A DNA stretch of 64,000 bases from CAZJUP01 sp964549275 (GCA_964549275.1 CAZJUP010000006.1:1-64000); one strand, 5' to 3'; shown: positions 42,219 through 51,362, numbered from the stretch's first letter. A program made the numbers and translations. Notes: generated by a model from the letters alone, not told the origin.

Positions 42219-45200
42219 TTTTTCGTTGGCTTCCCTCAGTCGACCCGTGAGCAGCTTGATAATACCTTCCATGATTTCAGAATTGCTTCCCATCACTTCG
42301 TAAAACCCATCTTGTGTAATTTTCAGAAGGGTGGCTTCTTCTGTCACTGTGGCATCCGCCGATCGGGGTTCTTGATCCAGTAGAGCCATTTCCCCCAGAA
42401 AGGCGCCCTTACCCAATTCAGCTAACTCCTGATTCCCCTTGTGAATACGCACTTTCCCCTCCACAATAATAAAGAGGGAGTCCCCATAGTCACCTTCAGC
42501 AAAAATTGGCTCGTTTTTTTGATATTGAACCTCTTCAGTGATTTGCGAAATCCGTGAAAGGTTTTCGGCCGGAATTGACTTAAACAGACTGACTGTTTTA
42601 AGAATAATTGTTTTTTCTAATGTGGAATACATACTGAGTGAACCCATGTCGAATTTAAACCGTTCTTTTGGAAGGAAGTCAAGATTTACGCCATTTTGAT
42701 GAATACGGCGTGTAATTAATTCTTTATTTGCTTTAGAATTGGGGATTTTTTCCCAATTCAAAGATTGTGCCAGGTCAATTTTATTTGTTTTAAATAAATA
42801 GTCCAGTGTGATGACAGACTCCCATTTATTTGGAGAATAGGCTGATTTTGTCAGTTCTGCATCTAAACTATTGGGTAATTCTGAAAAATGATTTTTACCG
42901 ATTTGACTTCGTTCATTTGGGGTAATAGGTTCAATAAGAGGAGTTATAATTTTTCGTTCTTCCTTTGTGAATATATTCTCGAAAAATTCCAGGACAAAAG
43001 AAAGCTGTGATATTTCACCGGATTTGATGGTATGTATATAGGTTTCCACAGGTGTATCGGGGACATCCATGACGCCGAGTTTCATCAAAGCGGGAATCAT
43101 TTGAGCAATTTCATTTTCCACATAGTCTTTGAGAAGAAAATTGGATTCATTTTCCGGAAGCAAATTGAGAATTTCGTTAAAAGAATATATTTTACCGGCA
43201 AGAGAATGTGTCTCGACAGAAATCCGATTCAGGCTTTCATCGTCCAGCGGTTGAATTCGTGCAAGGGATAAAATGGAATCGATTGCTTCTTGATACAGTT
43301 GAAAATCAGAAATATCCATCCCCTGGAATAAGAGTTGTATTGAAAGCTTCGATGGATATTCTTTTAATGTTCGAATAATACCCAATTTTCGTTTCCGGGA
43401 TATGGAAATATCCTTAAGGGAGCTTTTAAAATGCTCCAGAATTGTTTCTTGTGAAAAAACTTTTAAAACATCTCTTGCCTGAAAAGCAGTCTGTGGAATA
43501 TCCAGATTTGTAACGACTGATGGAATACACAAATCGTCTTTTCTGTTTTTAGCAATATTCAGGGCTGCCAGACTGATTTCCGGGGAAGGGTTTTCCAGAA
43601 ATGGAATGAGTTTTTCAATGGGTAAAACACCCAGAGGTTTATCCAGTTTTTTTAAGGCGATGATTTGCATGGGTTCATTCGACGAGTTTAACATCTGAGT
43701 CAACACTAATTTTGCTTTTTCATCGGGGCCTCCATCCATATGAAGAATAGCAGCTGCAGCTGAAGCTTGTGATTCCTTTTCCTCATTATCTAAAAGTATT
43801 TCTAAGGTCGGAATTACTGACGATATTTCCCGTTTCCCTGCTGCCAGTATAGCTTCATTGGAAACGCCGTTTTCTTCTTCCATCGCAGAAATAATTACTT
43901 CATCCGGGAAAATATCTTCTTCATCCCACGCTAAGTCTAACAAACGTTTTCTCACATCCAGTGAACCGGAAGCAAATAATTTTTGAAGAGAAGATTTCCA
44001 AGGATGAAGAGGAAGGCCATCAATTAATTCCAGTGCAAAGATTTGTTTTATTTTTTCTTTGCTATTCAATGTTTTTTCGATGGTAGAAACCATAGCTGCA
44101 TCTTGGATATCCAATGTGAGTTCTTCAAAATCAAGTTGACGTTTTTCTATGGCAGACATCAACGCTTGGACGTATCCGGCTTTCAACTTAAAAGTGGTAA
44201 AGAGCCAAATGATAATTGACCCCAGTGTAATCATACTCAAATATTGAAGTGCAATAAATTTCACAATAAAATATGTTGCTAAACCGGCAACGCCTTCGGC
44301 GCTGGCTTTAATCGTTCCGCTAATTAAGGGTTTGATAGCTTTTCGTTTAGCTGTGGGTACAGGAAGCCATAAGAGTTCCAGTGAAGAACTATTAATGGTA
44401 AATTTAAAAGTCTGATCAGAAAATTTTGCGAAAGCTACGCTTAAAATTACCGGGGCCAATAAAACGGAACCTGAGCCTGCAATAAGCATTAGGGGTAAAA
44501 TCATTAACCCGGCTAATATGCCAAATCTTGAGAGAACAGGTCCTGAGATAAAAAATTGCATGACTAAAGACGCAAATCCTGTCACGGCATAGAAATTACC
44601 GAAAAATCCAACTAAGTCTTTTTTAGCCGGAAAGGTTTCGGCAGCAATGATTTTAAACTGATAATCTACGATGGTTGTTACCACTGCGGATAAAGCAATC
44701 ACAATGGCAATCTCCATTAAGAATGAATCCATTTTTTGTTTTTTGGGTTTTTTGGAGGAAGGATTTGGTTTGACGGACATTTCATCTGTATCCATATGGC
44801 GTAGCGCAAACAGCCCAAAGATCAGACTAATACCAATAAAACCTGCAGCTAAAACCAGAAGCCAGTCTGTACCAACTATATTGACAAATGGTTTTAAACC
44901 CAACCCAATTAACATTGCTGCAAAGGAACCCCCTCCACCAATAATGCCAAAGACTCTTTTAGCTTGTCTGGATTCAAAGGATTCGGAAGTAAACTCCCAA
45001 AACTGAATCAGCATGATCACTCCAACAACGTCTACCCAAACGTAAAGAACAGGGATTACCCAACCTTGGATAAAAAACTGAGAGACAACAAATGTAGAAA
45101 TAAATAATAATCCTGTGGAGATGAATATTTGCGTGTTAGATAAACGGTTAGCTGCCCGAGTATAAACAGGTAAAATTAGCGCAACGCCTACTGCTACCAC

Positions 45201-45371
45201 CAAAAACATCAAAGGCAGAAGGGATCGGTCATAATCGGTTAAAAAATAGGCATCTCTGGCGGTTTTGGAAGTAATTCCCATGGCAACCACGAAGAAATTG
45301 AATGCAAAAAAAGTAAACACTTTTCTTGCTTCACCCTTTTTAAGGTTTATGATTTTTTTAATGAATTGCAA
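42204..45371 (-). CDS. ATP/ADP-translocase-like membrane protein fused to HEAT-like repeats and a cyclic-nucleotide-binding domain
   Basis: 1055 residues. The first about 420 form roughly 12 hydrophobic helices. ARKVFTFFAFNFFVVAMGITSKTARDAYFLTDY and GIIGGGGSFAAMLIG look like the NTP/NDP exchanger (TlcC) or MFS group. Residues about 440-700 are helical HEAT-like repeats (for example EKESQASAAAAILHMDGGPDEKA). Residues about 925-1050 are a CAP_ED domain, with EPIFAEGDYGDSLFIIVEGKVRI and the phosphate-binding cassette FLGEMALLDQEPRSADATV. A transporter or sensor gated by a cyclic nucleotide is an inference. It is the last gene of a three-gene run. Confidence 0.8.
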   Translation of the reverse strand: MQFIKKIINLKKGEARKVFTFFAFNFFVVAMGITSKTARDAYFLTDYDRSLLPLMFLVVAVGVALILPVYTRAANRLSNTQIFISTGLLFISTFVVSQFFIQGWVIPVLYVWVDVVGVIMLIQFWEFTSESFESRQAKRVFGIIGGGGSFAAMLIGLGLKPFVNIVGTDWLLVLAAGFIGISLIFGLFALRHMDTDEMSVKPNPSSKKPKKQKMDSFLMEIAIVIALSAVVTTIVDYQFKIIAAETFPAKKDLVGFFGNFYAVTGFASLVMQFFISGPVLSRFGILAGLMILPLMLIAGSGSVLLAPVILSVAFAKFSDQTFKFTINSSSLELLWLPVPTAKRKAIKPLISGTIKASAEGVAGLATYFIVKFIALQYLSMITLGSIIIWLFTTFKLKAGYVQALMSAIEKRQLDFEELTLDIQDAAMVSTIEKTLNSKEKIKQIFALELIDGLPLHPWKSSLQKLFASGSLDVRKRLLDLAWDEEDIFPDEVIISAMEEENGVSNEAILAAGKREISSVIPTLEILLDNEEKESQASAAAAILHMDGGPDEKAKLVLTQMLNSSNEPMQIIALKKLDKPLGVLPIEKLIPFLENPSPEISLAALNIAKNRKDDLCIPSVVTNLDIPQTAFQARDVLKVFSQETILEHFKSSLKDISISRKRKLGIIRTLKEYPSKLSIQLLFQGMDISDFQLYQEAIDSILSLARIQPLDDESLNRISVETHSLAGKIYSFNEILNLLPENESNFLLKDYVENEIAQMIPALMKLGVMDVPDTPVETYIHTIKSGEISQLSFVLEFFENIFTKEERKIITPLIEPITPNERSQIGKNHFSELPNSLDAELTKSAYSPNKWESVITLDYLFKTNKIDLAQSLNWEKIPNSKANKELITRRIHQNGVNLDFLPKERFKFDMGSLSMYSTLEKTIILKTVSLFKSIPAENLSRISQITEEVQYQKNEPIFAEGDYGDSLFIIVEGKVRIHKGNQELAELGKGAFLGEMALLDQEPRSADATVTEEATLLKITQDGFYEVMGSNSEIMEGIIKLLTGRLREANEKLMVK

Positions 45372-45382
45372 TCAGTTGCCGA

Positions 45383-45835
45383 TTATATCTGACTGAGTAT
45401 GTGAGTAAGAGTATAATCAAAACCATTTTCATCAAAAAAATCAAAAATGGCCCAGCCGAATGCAGCAACGAAGAAAAGGACAAGTCCAATGACAACCAAG
45501 GTTATGATTTGCAGTATCCCGTTAATGGTCATGTATGACCGAACTTGGTCCATTGCCATGGTTAGGCTGGGAGAATCTTGATTGTAAAGGGCGTATTTTA
45601 AATGGTTTGATGCGTTGTTTAATTTTATGCCCATGAGTATGGTAATAATCCCCATGAGAACTGTAGGGATTGAAAACACCAAGATTGTAAGCGAATAAAG
45701 GCTGCCTGTAATTATATTCATAATACCCACGAACTTGGCCCATCTGGCTAATTTTTCCAATATGAGTTTTCCGTAGGTATCCAGTGAATACCCTAATGAA
45801 GGGGAGTGGTTTGATTGTTCAAAAGGCTCTGACAT
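45383..45835 (-). CDS. DUF5362-like membrane protein
   Basis: 150 residues with a polar N-terminus (1-30) and hydrophobic segments at about 35-70 and 105-130. TYGKLILEKLARWAKFVGIMNIITG and LMGIKLNNASNHLKYAL are reminiscent of DUF5362 proteins. Function unknown. Gaps are 20 nt to phoH upstream and 11 nt to the transporter fusion downstream, on the same strand. Confidence 0.6.
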   Translation of the reverse strand: MSEPFEQSNHSPSLGYSLDTYGKLILEKLARWAKFVGIMNIITGSLYSLTILVFSIPTVLMGIITILMGIKLNNASNHLKYALYNQDSPSLTMAMDQVRSYMTINGILQIITLVVIGLVLFFVAAFGWAIFDFFDENGFDYTLTHILSQI

Positions 45836-45855
45836 AAATATATCCTTATTTAAAG

Positions 45856-47199
45856 TTACAGTAAATCACTGGCCAGTTCAGCCAAGTCGGACCGTTCTCC
45901 TTTTTGAAGGGTGATGTGGGCATATACTTTTTGTCCTACCATGCGGTTAATAAGATAACTCAACCCATTGGAAAGCGTATCCAAGTATGGTTGATCAATT
46001 TGGTAGATATCTCCCGTAAAAATAATTTTAGTCCCTTCTCCCGCACGTGTGATAATTGTTTTTACTTCGTGAGGGGTGAGGTTTTGGGCTTCATCAACAA
46101 TAAAAAAGACTTTTTGCAGACTTCGTCCGCGAATATAGGCTAAAGGGGTGATTACCAGTTTTTCGTTTTCCAGCATTTCCTTTATTTTGATGGCATGGTC
46201 ATCTTCGGCGCGGAATTGGTGACGTATGACACCCAGGTTATCCCAAAGCGGCTGCATATAGGGGTCAATTTTGGATTTGATATCTCCCGGAAGATATCCG
46301 ATATCCTTATTGCTTAGAGGAACAATGGGACGAGCCAGGTATATTTGGCGATATAGGGATCGGCACTCCAATGCCCCTGCAAGGGCTAATAATGTTTTCC
46401 CCGTTCCGGCTTTGCCTGAAAGGGTTACCAGTTGAATTCGAGGATTCGTGAGAGCCTGGAGAGCAAAAGATTGTTCCGCATTTCTGGGTGTGATTCCATA
46501 AGAAGGTTTTTTATCGACCTTTACAAAATATTGGTCAAAATTGTCATAAGTTGCCAAAGCAGATTTATGTTCATTTCGAAGGATAAAATTTTCATTAGCC
46601 AATGGATTTTTCACTTCAGGCATGGAACTCGCCTCCAATTGAAAGGGTTGCTTATACAGGGAATCTATCGTTTCGGTAGGGAGACCCTCAACCCTGCGCA
46701 TACCGGTATATATTTTTTCTACACTTTCGATTTTATCTGTGGTATAATCCTGTGCCGCCAATCCAAGTGCTTTTGCTTTCATTCTGAAATTTGTATCTTT
46801 TGTCACAAGGATTACCGAACGGTCTTTCTCTGATTTAGACACGCTGTAGGCTGTATTTAAAATCCGATTGTCCGCTGTATCTTCCAGGAATACTTTTTTG
46901 ATTTCTTCATCCCAGGAATGATGGACAACAACCCGTATTTTCCCTCGATCTCCCCCAAGTGAAACGCCGGTATCGAAAAGAATATCTCCCGTAAGTTCAT
47001 CTAAATTCCTTAAAAAATCTCTGGCATGAAAATTGATGAGTTCATTTCCACGTTTAAAATTGTCTAACTCCTCCAAAACGGTAATGGGGAGCGCAACATC
47101 ATTATCCTCAAAATGATGGATACAACTTGAATCGTGAAGTATAACATTGGTATCCAGGACGAATAATTTAGGCTGATTCTTTTTCTTTGGTTTGGCCAT
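45856..47199 (-). CDS. PIN-domain/PhoH-family ATPase
   Basis: 447 residues. N-terminal PIN-type RNase domain (about 9-145: KLFVLDTNVILHDSSCIHHF, VLEELDNFKRG, ILVTKDTNFRMKA). C-terminal PhoH P-loop ATPase with Walker A SGKAGTGKTLLAL near 258, YLPGDIKSKIDPYMQPLWDNL, and Walker B VFFIVDEAQNLTPHEVKTIITR. This PhoH2-type fusion is considered an RNA-unwinding, RNA-cleaving enzyme; the cellular target is unknown. First gene of a run with two membrane-protein genes. Confidence 0.92.
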   Translation of the reverse strand: MAKPKKKNQPKLFVLDTNVILHDSSCIHHFEDNDVALPITVLEELDNFKRGNELINFHARDFLRNLDELTGDILFDTGVSLGGDRGKIRVVVHHSWDEEIKKVFLEDTADNRILNTAYSVSKSEKDRSVILVTKDTNFRMKAKALGLAAQDYTTDKIESVEKIYTGMRRVEGLPTETIDSLYKQPFQLEASSMPEVKNPLANENFILRNEHKSALATYDNFDQYFVKVDKKPSYGITPRNAEQSFALQALTNPRIQLVTLSGKAGTGKTLLALAGALECRSLYRQIYLARPIVPLSNKDIGYLPGDIKSKIDPYMQPLWDNLGVIRHQFRAEDDHAIKIKEMLENEKLVITPLAYIRGRSLQKVFFIVDEAQNLTPHEVKTIITRAGEGTKIIFTGDIYQIDQPYLDTLSNGLSYLINRMVGQKVYAHITLQKGERSDLAELASDLL

Positions 47200-47326
47200 A
47201 AAACATCCTTTGATTACGGGTTTATAATATTACGAGGGGTCATTTTCTAACAGAAATTATCTGTAGCAATGAATAATGACAAGCTTCAAGGCAAATTTGG
47301 ATAAAAAATATGTAGAAATAAATTTC

Positions 47327-47356
47327 TTTACATTCACCGAAATTTTGCTTTACTAT
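47327..47356 (+). promoter_or_regulatory. Possible promoter of the lipoprotein-secretin operon
   Basis: TTTACA (47327-47332), an 18-nt spacer, and TACTAT (47351-47356). The predicted start near 47363 leaves a very short leader. Confidence 0.3.
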
Positions 47357-47376
47357 TCCATTAGGTATTCGAGGAA

Positions 47377-47892
47377 ATGGAGGTTATTACTATATTGCGA
47401 AGATTCTATTCTGCACGACAATCTTTCAAAGGATTTTTGGCAGTTATTTTTACGTCCTTTTTTCTAATTTTATTTTACGGATGCGAAGATGTGGTTGTGG
47501 ACACTTCGGTATCGAAATCGGTAAGCAACGATAATTTTTCCCTCATACTGACCATCTCCAACGATGTTGTTCGATTGAACGAAAGTATCCGGGTTGATAC
47601 TGAGTTAAAAAGAATAGTCCACGCAGATTCTTTGGGGTATGTCCTTATGAAAATGTCTTTAGACGCGACTGGTGGGGTAATTGATGGACACAGTTTTTCT
47701 TCCTCCAGCTCAATCACTGTATCCATGGATGGTGAAGTTAATGCTTTATTTAATACGCTGAGTTTTTTCAAACCCTCTTATAGTTATAGCAGTACAAAAG
47801 ATGAATACTCAAATTATATGCCCATGGGCAGTATATCTGCCACTTTTAATGATTTGATTTTATCCATCCCCATCCAAATGGTAGAACCCTGA
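47377..47892 (+). CDS. Hypothetical lipoprotein preceding a secretin gene
   Basis: 171 residues. A long basic N-region, a hydrophobic core and a lipobox LFYGC (Cys36) predict a lipoprotein. The mature part is rich in Ser and beta-strand-like segments, with no recognised domain. GAGGAA sits directly against the ATG, so a TTG at 47395 (with GGAGG upstream) is an alternative start. Its stop overlaps the secretin start by 1 nt (TGATG). A small lipoprotein beside a secretin could be a pilotin-like partner; I infer this from position only. Confidence 0.65.
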   Translation: MEVITILRRFYSARQSFKGFLAVIFTSFFLILFYGCEDVVVDTSVSKSVSNDNFSLILTISNDVVRLNESIRVDTELKRIVHADSLGYVLMKMSLDATGGVIDGHSFSSSSSITVSMDGEVNALFNTLSFFKPSYSYSSTKDEYSNYMPMGSISATFNDLILSIPIQMVEP

Positions 47893-49979
47893 TGAAAAGA
47901 TTAATAACCCTAAATGTTTTTTTATTATACGCTGCGTTTGCACAGCAGCCCCCCCCTTCTCAACCTCCACCAAGTACATCGAGACCCTCTACTGCTAAAG
48001 GGCTTGCATTAAGAGATTTAAAATATGAGGTTTTGAAACTCAGTTATATCCAAACAGATCGAGCAATTGCTGTCTTGAAATCTTTAGGGTATACGGTAAT
48101 TGAGTTTTCAGGTAAGAAGGGAGAAATCCCCGGAGAGAATAATTTCACTCCAGTTCCTTCTAATAAGAAATTATCAAATTTGAATGCTCCGGGTGTGTTG
48201 CCAATTATCATAAAACTCCCCGATACAGAAACAATTTCTTTGGTAGAAAAATCTAAAGTTAAAACAAGCAAAAAATCAGCATTAGGTGTTGATTTAGGCG
48301 GTGTTACATTGGGAAGTACCACCAGTGGTGAGCCCATGCAGCGGTTATTGGTGGGTTATAAAACCGGGGAATTCAATGCGGTGGCTCAATTGCTGGACTT
48401 GGTTCAAAATAAAATTGATGTTCCTGCATCACAGATTGTTATCGAAGCATTAGTTCTGGAATTAAATACAGATAAATTGGATGAATTGGGGATAGATTTT
48501 TCCAATAGCGGACAAGGATACTTGGCTACGTTTCCTCCACCTCAGGGAGGTGCTATTTCACCATTTACTGTGGTATTGGATAAAACGCTCATGGGTAGAA
48601 CGTCCAATTTCCGTGCCAATGTTGAAGCATTAATTAGTTCGAAAGCGGCGGAAATTTTATCAAAACCATCTGTCCTTGTATTGGATGGGCGGCAAGCTCG
48701 AATTCAAGTAGGGCAACAGATTCCCATTGTGAAAACCACAGATACACAAATATCCCAAACCAAATCTGTAGATTACGTACCTGTGGGTATTGTCTTAAAC
48801 CTGAGGCCCAGGATCAGTGAAGACGGATCCCGAGTCACTATTCAGGTAGAAACCATTATTAGTGAAACGGAAGAACGAATTGGGGCTTCAGGAGGCGGAG
48901 TTGAATCTGCACCCATTATTAATAATCGGAAAGTTCAGTCTTTTGTCCGTGTAGCCAATAACACGCCCTTTATCATAGGAGGACTGATCAATAAAAAAAC
49001 GACTGAAAACGAAGGGGGTGTCCCGGTATTAAAAGATTTACCACTTTTGGGACGGTTATTTGCAGTTTCTACGGAACAGGTTATAAAAAAAGAAGTCATT
49101 GTTGTGATTACTCCCCATATTATTACTGAGAATGAAGACAATTTCAGCAGGGTAATCCCTCAAGATTCCGATTTGTTTAATTCATTCGGAAATCGGTCTT
49201 TTCCTAATAGTTACCGTGTTCAGCATTCGGATGTATTTGACCTTAGGTTTATCCATGAAAGTCCCATTTTTCAAAATATTTTATCAACCGTGAAGCAGAA
49301 GGCCCAGCAAGACAAAACCCTCCTTCAAAAAGAACCTTATAAAGGCTTATTAGAGGGGAGTGTTCCCGGTGAAGAAATTTTAGTCCGCCGAATGTTGTAT
49401 GATGTAATTGAAAAATTAAATTATTATGAACATATTGACCCCAATAGGGTCATCTATTTTTTAGATACTCCTAACGATCCAGCCGGGTTTAGAGTGGCTC
49501 CCCTTGCAAATGACATTTCAGGTATTCCCGGTGGGAAAGCGCTTCAATTAAGTTATTCATTAAAAAGTAAAGCGGCGGTGGGCAAGCCATTTGTTCGGCC
49601 CACAGCAGAAACAAAATACATCAATATTTCTAATCCCTATAAGCAAGTACTTAAAGACTTAAACCCGAGAGGGAAAAATGCTGAAGAAGATGTATTTACC
49701 ATTCTTATCGCAGAGGAAAAGAATGAAAAACGACTTTATGAAATTCTTGTGTTAAAAAAAGTATTAGAAATGAATCCGGATTTAGAATTGTCATTGGATT
49801 ATTTTACTCCGGGAATTGAAATTTTATTTCCTTCTCCTGATGTTTTATTGAAAAACAATCATGTTGTGGATAGAGATGCCGCCAGATTTTTCTATGAAAT
49901 TAATGACTATTATGGAGCATTTGAATCAGAATTTAATCGCCGCACCGCAGAATTAAGTAAATTGATTACCAATAAATAA
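47892..49979 (+). CDS. Secretin-family outer-membrane protein with long C-terminal extension
   Basis: 695 residues. Signal peptide 1-17, then a Pro/Ser linker (about 18-36). An N-domain region follows to about 195 (LKLSYIQTDRAIAVLKSLGYTVIEF). The secretin domain spans about 175-415: QIVIEALVLELNTDKLDELGIDF, SKPSVLVLDGRQARIQVGQQIPIV, VGIVLNLRPRI, NNTPFIIGGLINKKT, then VPVLKDLPLLGRLF and VVVITPHI. Unlike PilQ or GspD, about 280 more residues follow, with LysM-like or helical stretches that I cannot assign. No pilus or type II assembly genes are adjacent. The export substrate is unknown. Confidence 0.88.
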   Translation: MKRLITLNVFLLYAAFAQQPPPSQPPPSTSRPSTAKGLALRDLKYEVLKLSYIQTDRAIAVLKSLGYTVIEFSGKKGEIPGENNFTPVPSNKKLSNLNAPGVLPIIIKLPDTETISLVEKSKVKTSKKSALGVDLGGVTLGSTTSGEPMQRLLVGYKTGEFNAVAQLLDLVQNKIDVPASQIVIEALVLELNTDKLDELGIDFSNSGQGYLATFPPPQGGAISPFTVVLDKTLMGRTSNFRANVEALISSKAAEILSKPSVLVLDGRQARIQVGQQIPIVKTTDTQISQTKSVDYVPVGIVLNLRPRISEDGSRVTIQVETIISETEERIGASGGGVESAPIINNRKVQSFVRVANNTPFIIGGLINKKTTENEGGVPVLKDLPLLGRLFAVSTEQVIKKEVIVVITPHIITENEDNFSRVIPQDSDLFNSFGNRSFPNSYRVQHSDVFDLRFIHESPIFQNILSTVKQKAQQDKTLLQKEPYKGLLEGSVPGEEILVRRMLYDVIEKLNYYEHIDPNRVIYFLDTPNDPAGFRVAPLANDISGIPGGKALQLSYSLKSKAAVGKPFVRPTAETKYINISNPYKQVLKDLNPRGKNAEEDVFTILIAEEKNEKRLYEILVLKKVLEMNPDLELSLDYFTPGIEILFPSPDVLLKNNHVVDRDAARFFYEINDYYGAFESEFNRRTAELSKLITNK

Positions 49980-49982
49980 TGA

Positions 49983-49998
49983 TGTGATTTCTATCACT
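49983..49998 (+). promoter_or_regulatory. CRP/FNR-like palindrome upstream of the EF-hand gene
   Basis: TGTGA-TTTCTA-TCACT, which differs in one base from the TGTGA-N6-TCACA consensus of CRP-family regulators. It begins 4 nt after the secretin stop codon and lies about 105 nt upstream of the EF-hand gene. No regulator of this family is encoded in the window, so the assignment is by pattern only. Confidence 0.35.
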
Positions 49999-50042
49999 GT
50001 GTTTATTGGAGAAAATCATTTACATTAATGACCATAGAAAAG

Positions 50043-50066
50043 TAGCGGATGGGAGGGGAGCCGCTA
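50043..50066 (+). other. Leader hairpin before the EF-hand gene
   Basis: TAGCGG (50043-50048) pairs with CCGCTA (50061-50066) over a G-rich loop (ATGGGAGGGGAG). It lies within the presumed 5' untranslated region, about 40 nt before the ATG. The gene's own ribosome-binding site GAGGAGG is separate, at 50092-50098. Confidence 0.35.
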
Positions 50067-50103
50067 AAAAAATAGACTTCATAAATAAAACGAGGAGGAC
50101 ACA

Positions 50104-51252
50104 ATGAAGTTAATAAAAGCGACATTAACCGGTGTTATTGCCCTTACGCTGGTTATCGCCCAAGGTGGGGATCCCGGTCCTGGTGGTGGCCAACCGCCTC
50201 AAGGTCCACCCCCGTGTGATCCGGATGTAGAATACCCCGTAGCTGACCCCGGTCCCGATGGCGGTTGTGCGAATTATAACGACTGCAATGGGAATGGTGC
50301 CTATGATGTAGGCGAACCCTGTGCTGATGGAGGTCCAGACCCGGTAGGGGATGCTTACTTCGGCAGCTTGGAAAATGGCGCGACACCAGAAGAAGCATTT
50401 AATGCAGCTGCAGGTGTTGTTTACGATTTAGAAGTTGTAAATGGCGAAATGACAGAGGAAGAATATAATGACGGTAAGGCAAAAGCAGAGCAAGCTTTTC
50501 AGGAAGCCTTAGCAAATGGTGCCACACCGGAAGAAGCCTTTGGCGCTGCCATGGCTGCAGCAGAGGGACCACCTCCGGGTATGGAAGGGAGCGGTTTTTA
50601 CTGTGGTGAGTGCGATATGCATTTTGCAGACCAGGCTGAAATGGATCAACATATTGCCGATCATCATAGCAGTAGCGATGCACCCGGTATGGGACCTGCT
50701 GCTCCAACGAATCACTGGGATGGTAACTGTGCTGCCATTTGCGGTGGTCATGGCGAATACTGGCTGGATTCTGATGGAGATGGACAAGCTGAAGATGGTC
50801 CCTATGCTTCTTGGGATCACGATGCTGACGGAAACCCCGTTGATTGCGGGTGTGGCCCCGATGACCCACCATTTGAGGATGTAGATGCCAATGGTGATGG
50901 TGTTATTGATCGTGAAGAAGCCCGTGCCTTTTTTGGCCATGAGCCCGACTTTGATCAGAAGTTTGATGAAATAGACACCAATGGTGATGGCGTTGTTGAT
51001 CATCCTGAATTCGAAGCAGAAGGTTCGGGCCAAGGACCTGATGGGGATTATCAAGGTGGCGGAGAGCCGATGAATCTAGATGATTGGCTCAATAGCGATG
51101 CTGCCCATGACCTAAACGGCGATGGCAGTATTGATGTGGAGGACTTTGATGTGGATCATCCGGACCCGGGTACAGCTTATTGTGACGGTGATGGTGTTGA
51201 TAATGACGGAGACGGTATGATTGATGAGCAGCGCGAGCGTTGTCCACAATAA
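50104..51252 (+). CDS. Secreted EF-hand calcium-binding protein with a C2H2 zinc-finger-like motif
   Basis: 382 residues, very acidic and Gly/Pro-rich. Signal peptide 1-19 (cut after VIAQ). Two copies of NGATPEEAF (91-99, 138-146). A C2H2 pattern with Cys167, Cys170, His183 and His187 and the canonical Phe174 and Met180 spacing. Canonical EF-hand loops at 261-272 and 291-302, and a dockerin-like one at 336-347. Further D/N/G-rich calcium-type strings lie at 222-232 and 361-374. Many cysteines. The function is unknown; an extracellular, calcium-stabilised protein is likely. The strong GAGGAGG ribosome-binding site and strong terminator suggest high expression. Confidence 0.8.
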   Translation: MKLIKATLTGVIALTLVIAQGGDPGPGGGQPPQGPPPCDPDVEYPVADPGPDGGCANYNDCNGNGAYDVGEPCADGGPDPVGDAYFGSLENGATPEEAFNAAAGVVYDLEVVNGEMTEEEYNDGKAKAEQAFQEALANGATPEEAFGAAMAAAEGPPPGMEGSGFYCGECDMHFADQAEMDQHIADHHSSSDAPGMGPAAPTNHWDGNCAAICGGHGEYWLDSDGDGQAEDGPYASWDHDADGNPVDCGCGPDDPPFEDVDANGDGVIDREEARAFFGHEPDFDQKFDEIDTNGDGVVDHPEFEAEGSGQGPDGDYQGGGEPMNLDDWLNSDAAHDLNGDGSIDVEDFDVDHPDPGTAYCDGDGVDNDGDGMIDEQRERCPQ

Positions 51253-51269
51253 TCTCACGATTAAATCAT

Positions 51270-51309
51270 AAATAAAAAACCCCCAGCATTCGCTGGGGGT
51301 TTTTTATTT
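51270..51309 (+). terminator. Rho-independent terminator after the EF-hand gene
   Basis: A perfect 18-bp inverted repeat, core ACCCCCAGC/GCTGGGGGT with loop ATTC, flanked by A- and T-runs. Confidence 0.93.
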
Positions 51310-51362
51310 AAACGGCTTTCTTTTTTAATTAGTTTACCCTCTGTCAATAAAGGAAAAATAGA

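Noticed and set aside
42204..45371. Evidence of an obligate intracellular parasite (ATP/ADP translocase)
   Set aside because: The fusion architecture and the full set of biosynthetic and envelope genes around it do not fit an energy parasite; such fusions are not limited to parasites.
50153..51054. Long open frames on the minus strand and in a second plus frame across the EF-hand gene
   Set aside because: They arise from the GAT/GGT-rich repeated codons of the real gene. They lack ribosome-binding sites and give His/Arg- or Ile-rich proteins without domains, while the 382-residue frame has a signal peptide, motifs, ribosome-binding site and terminator.
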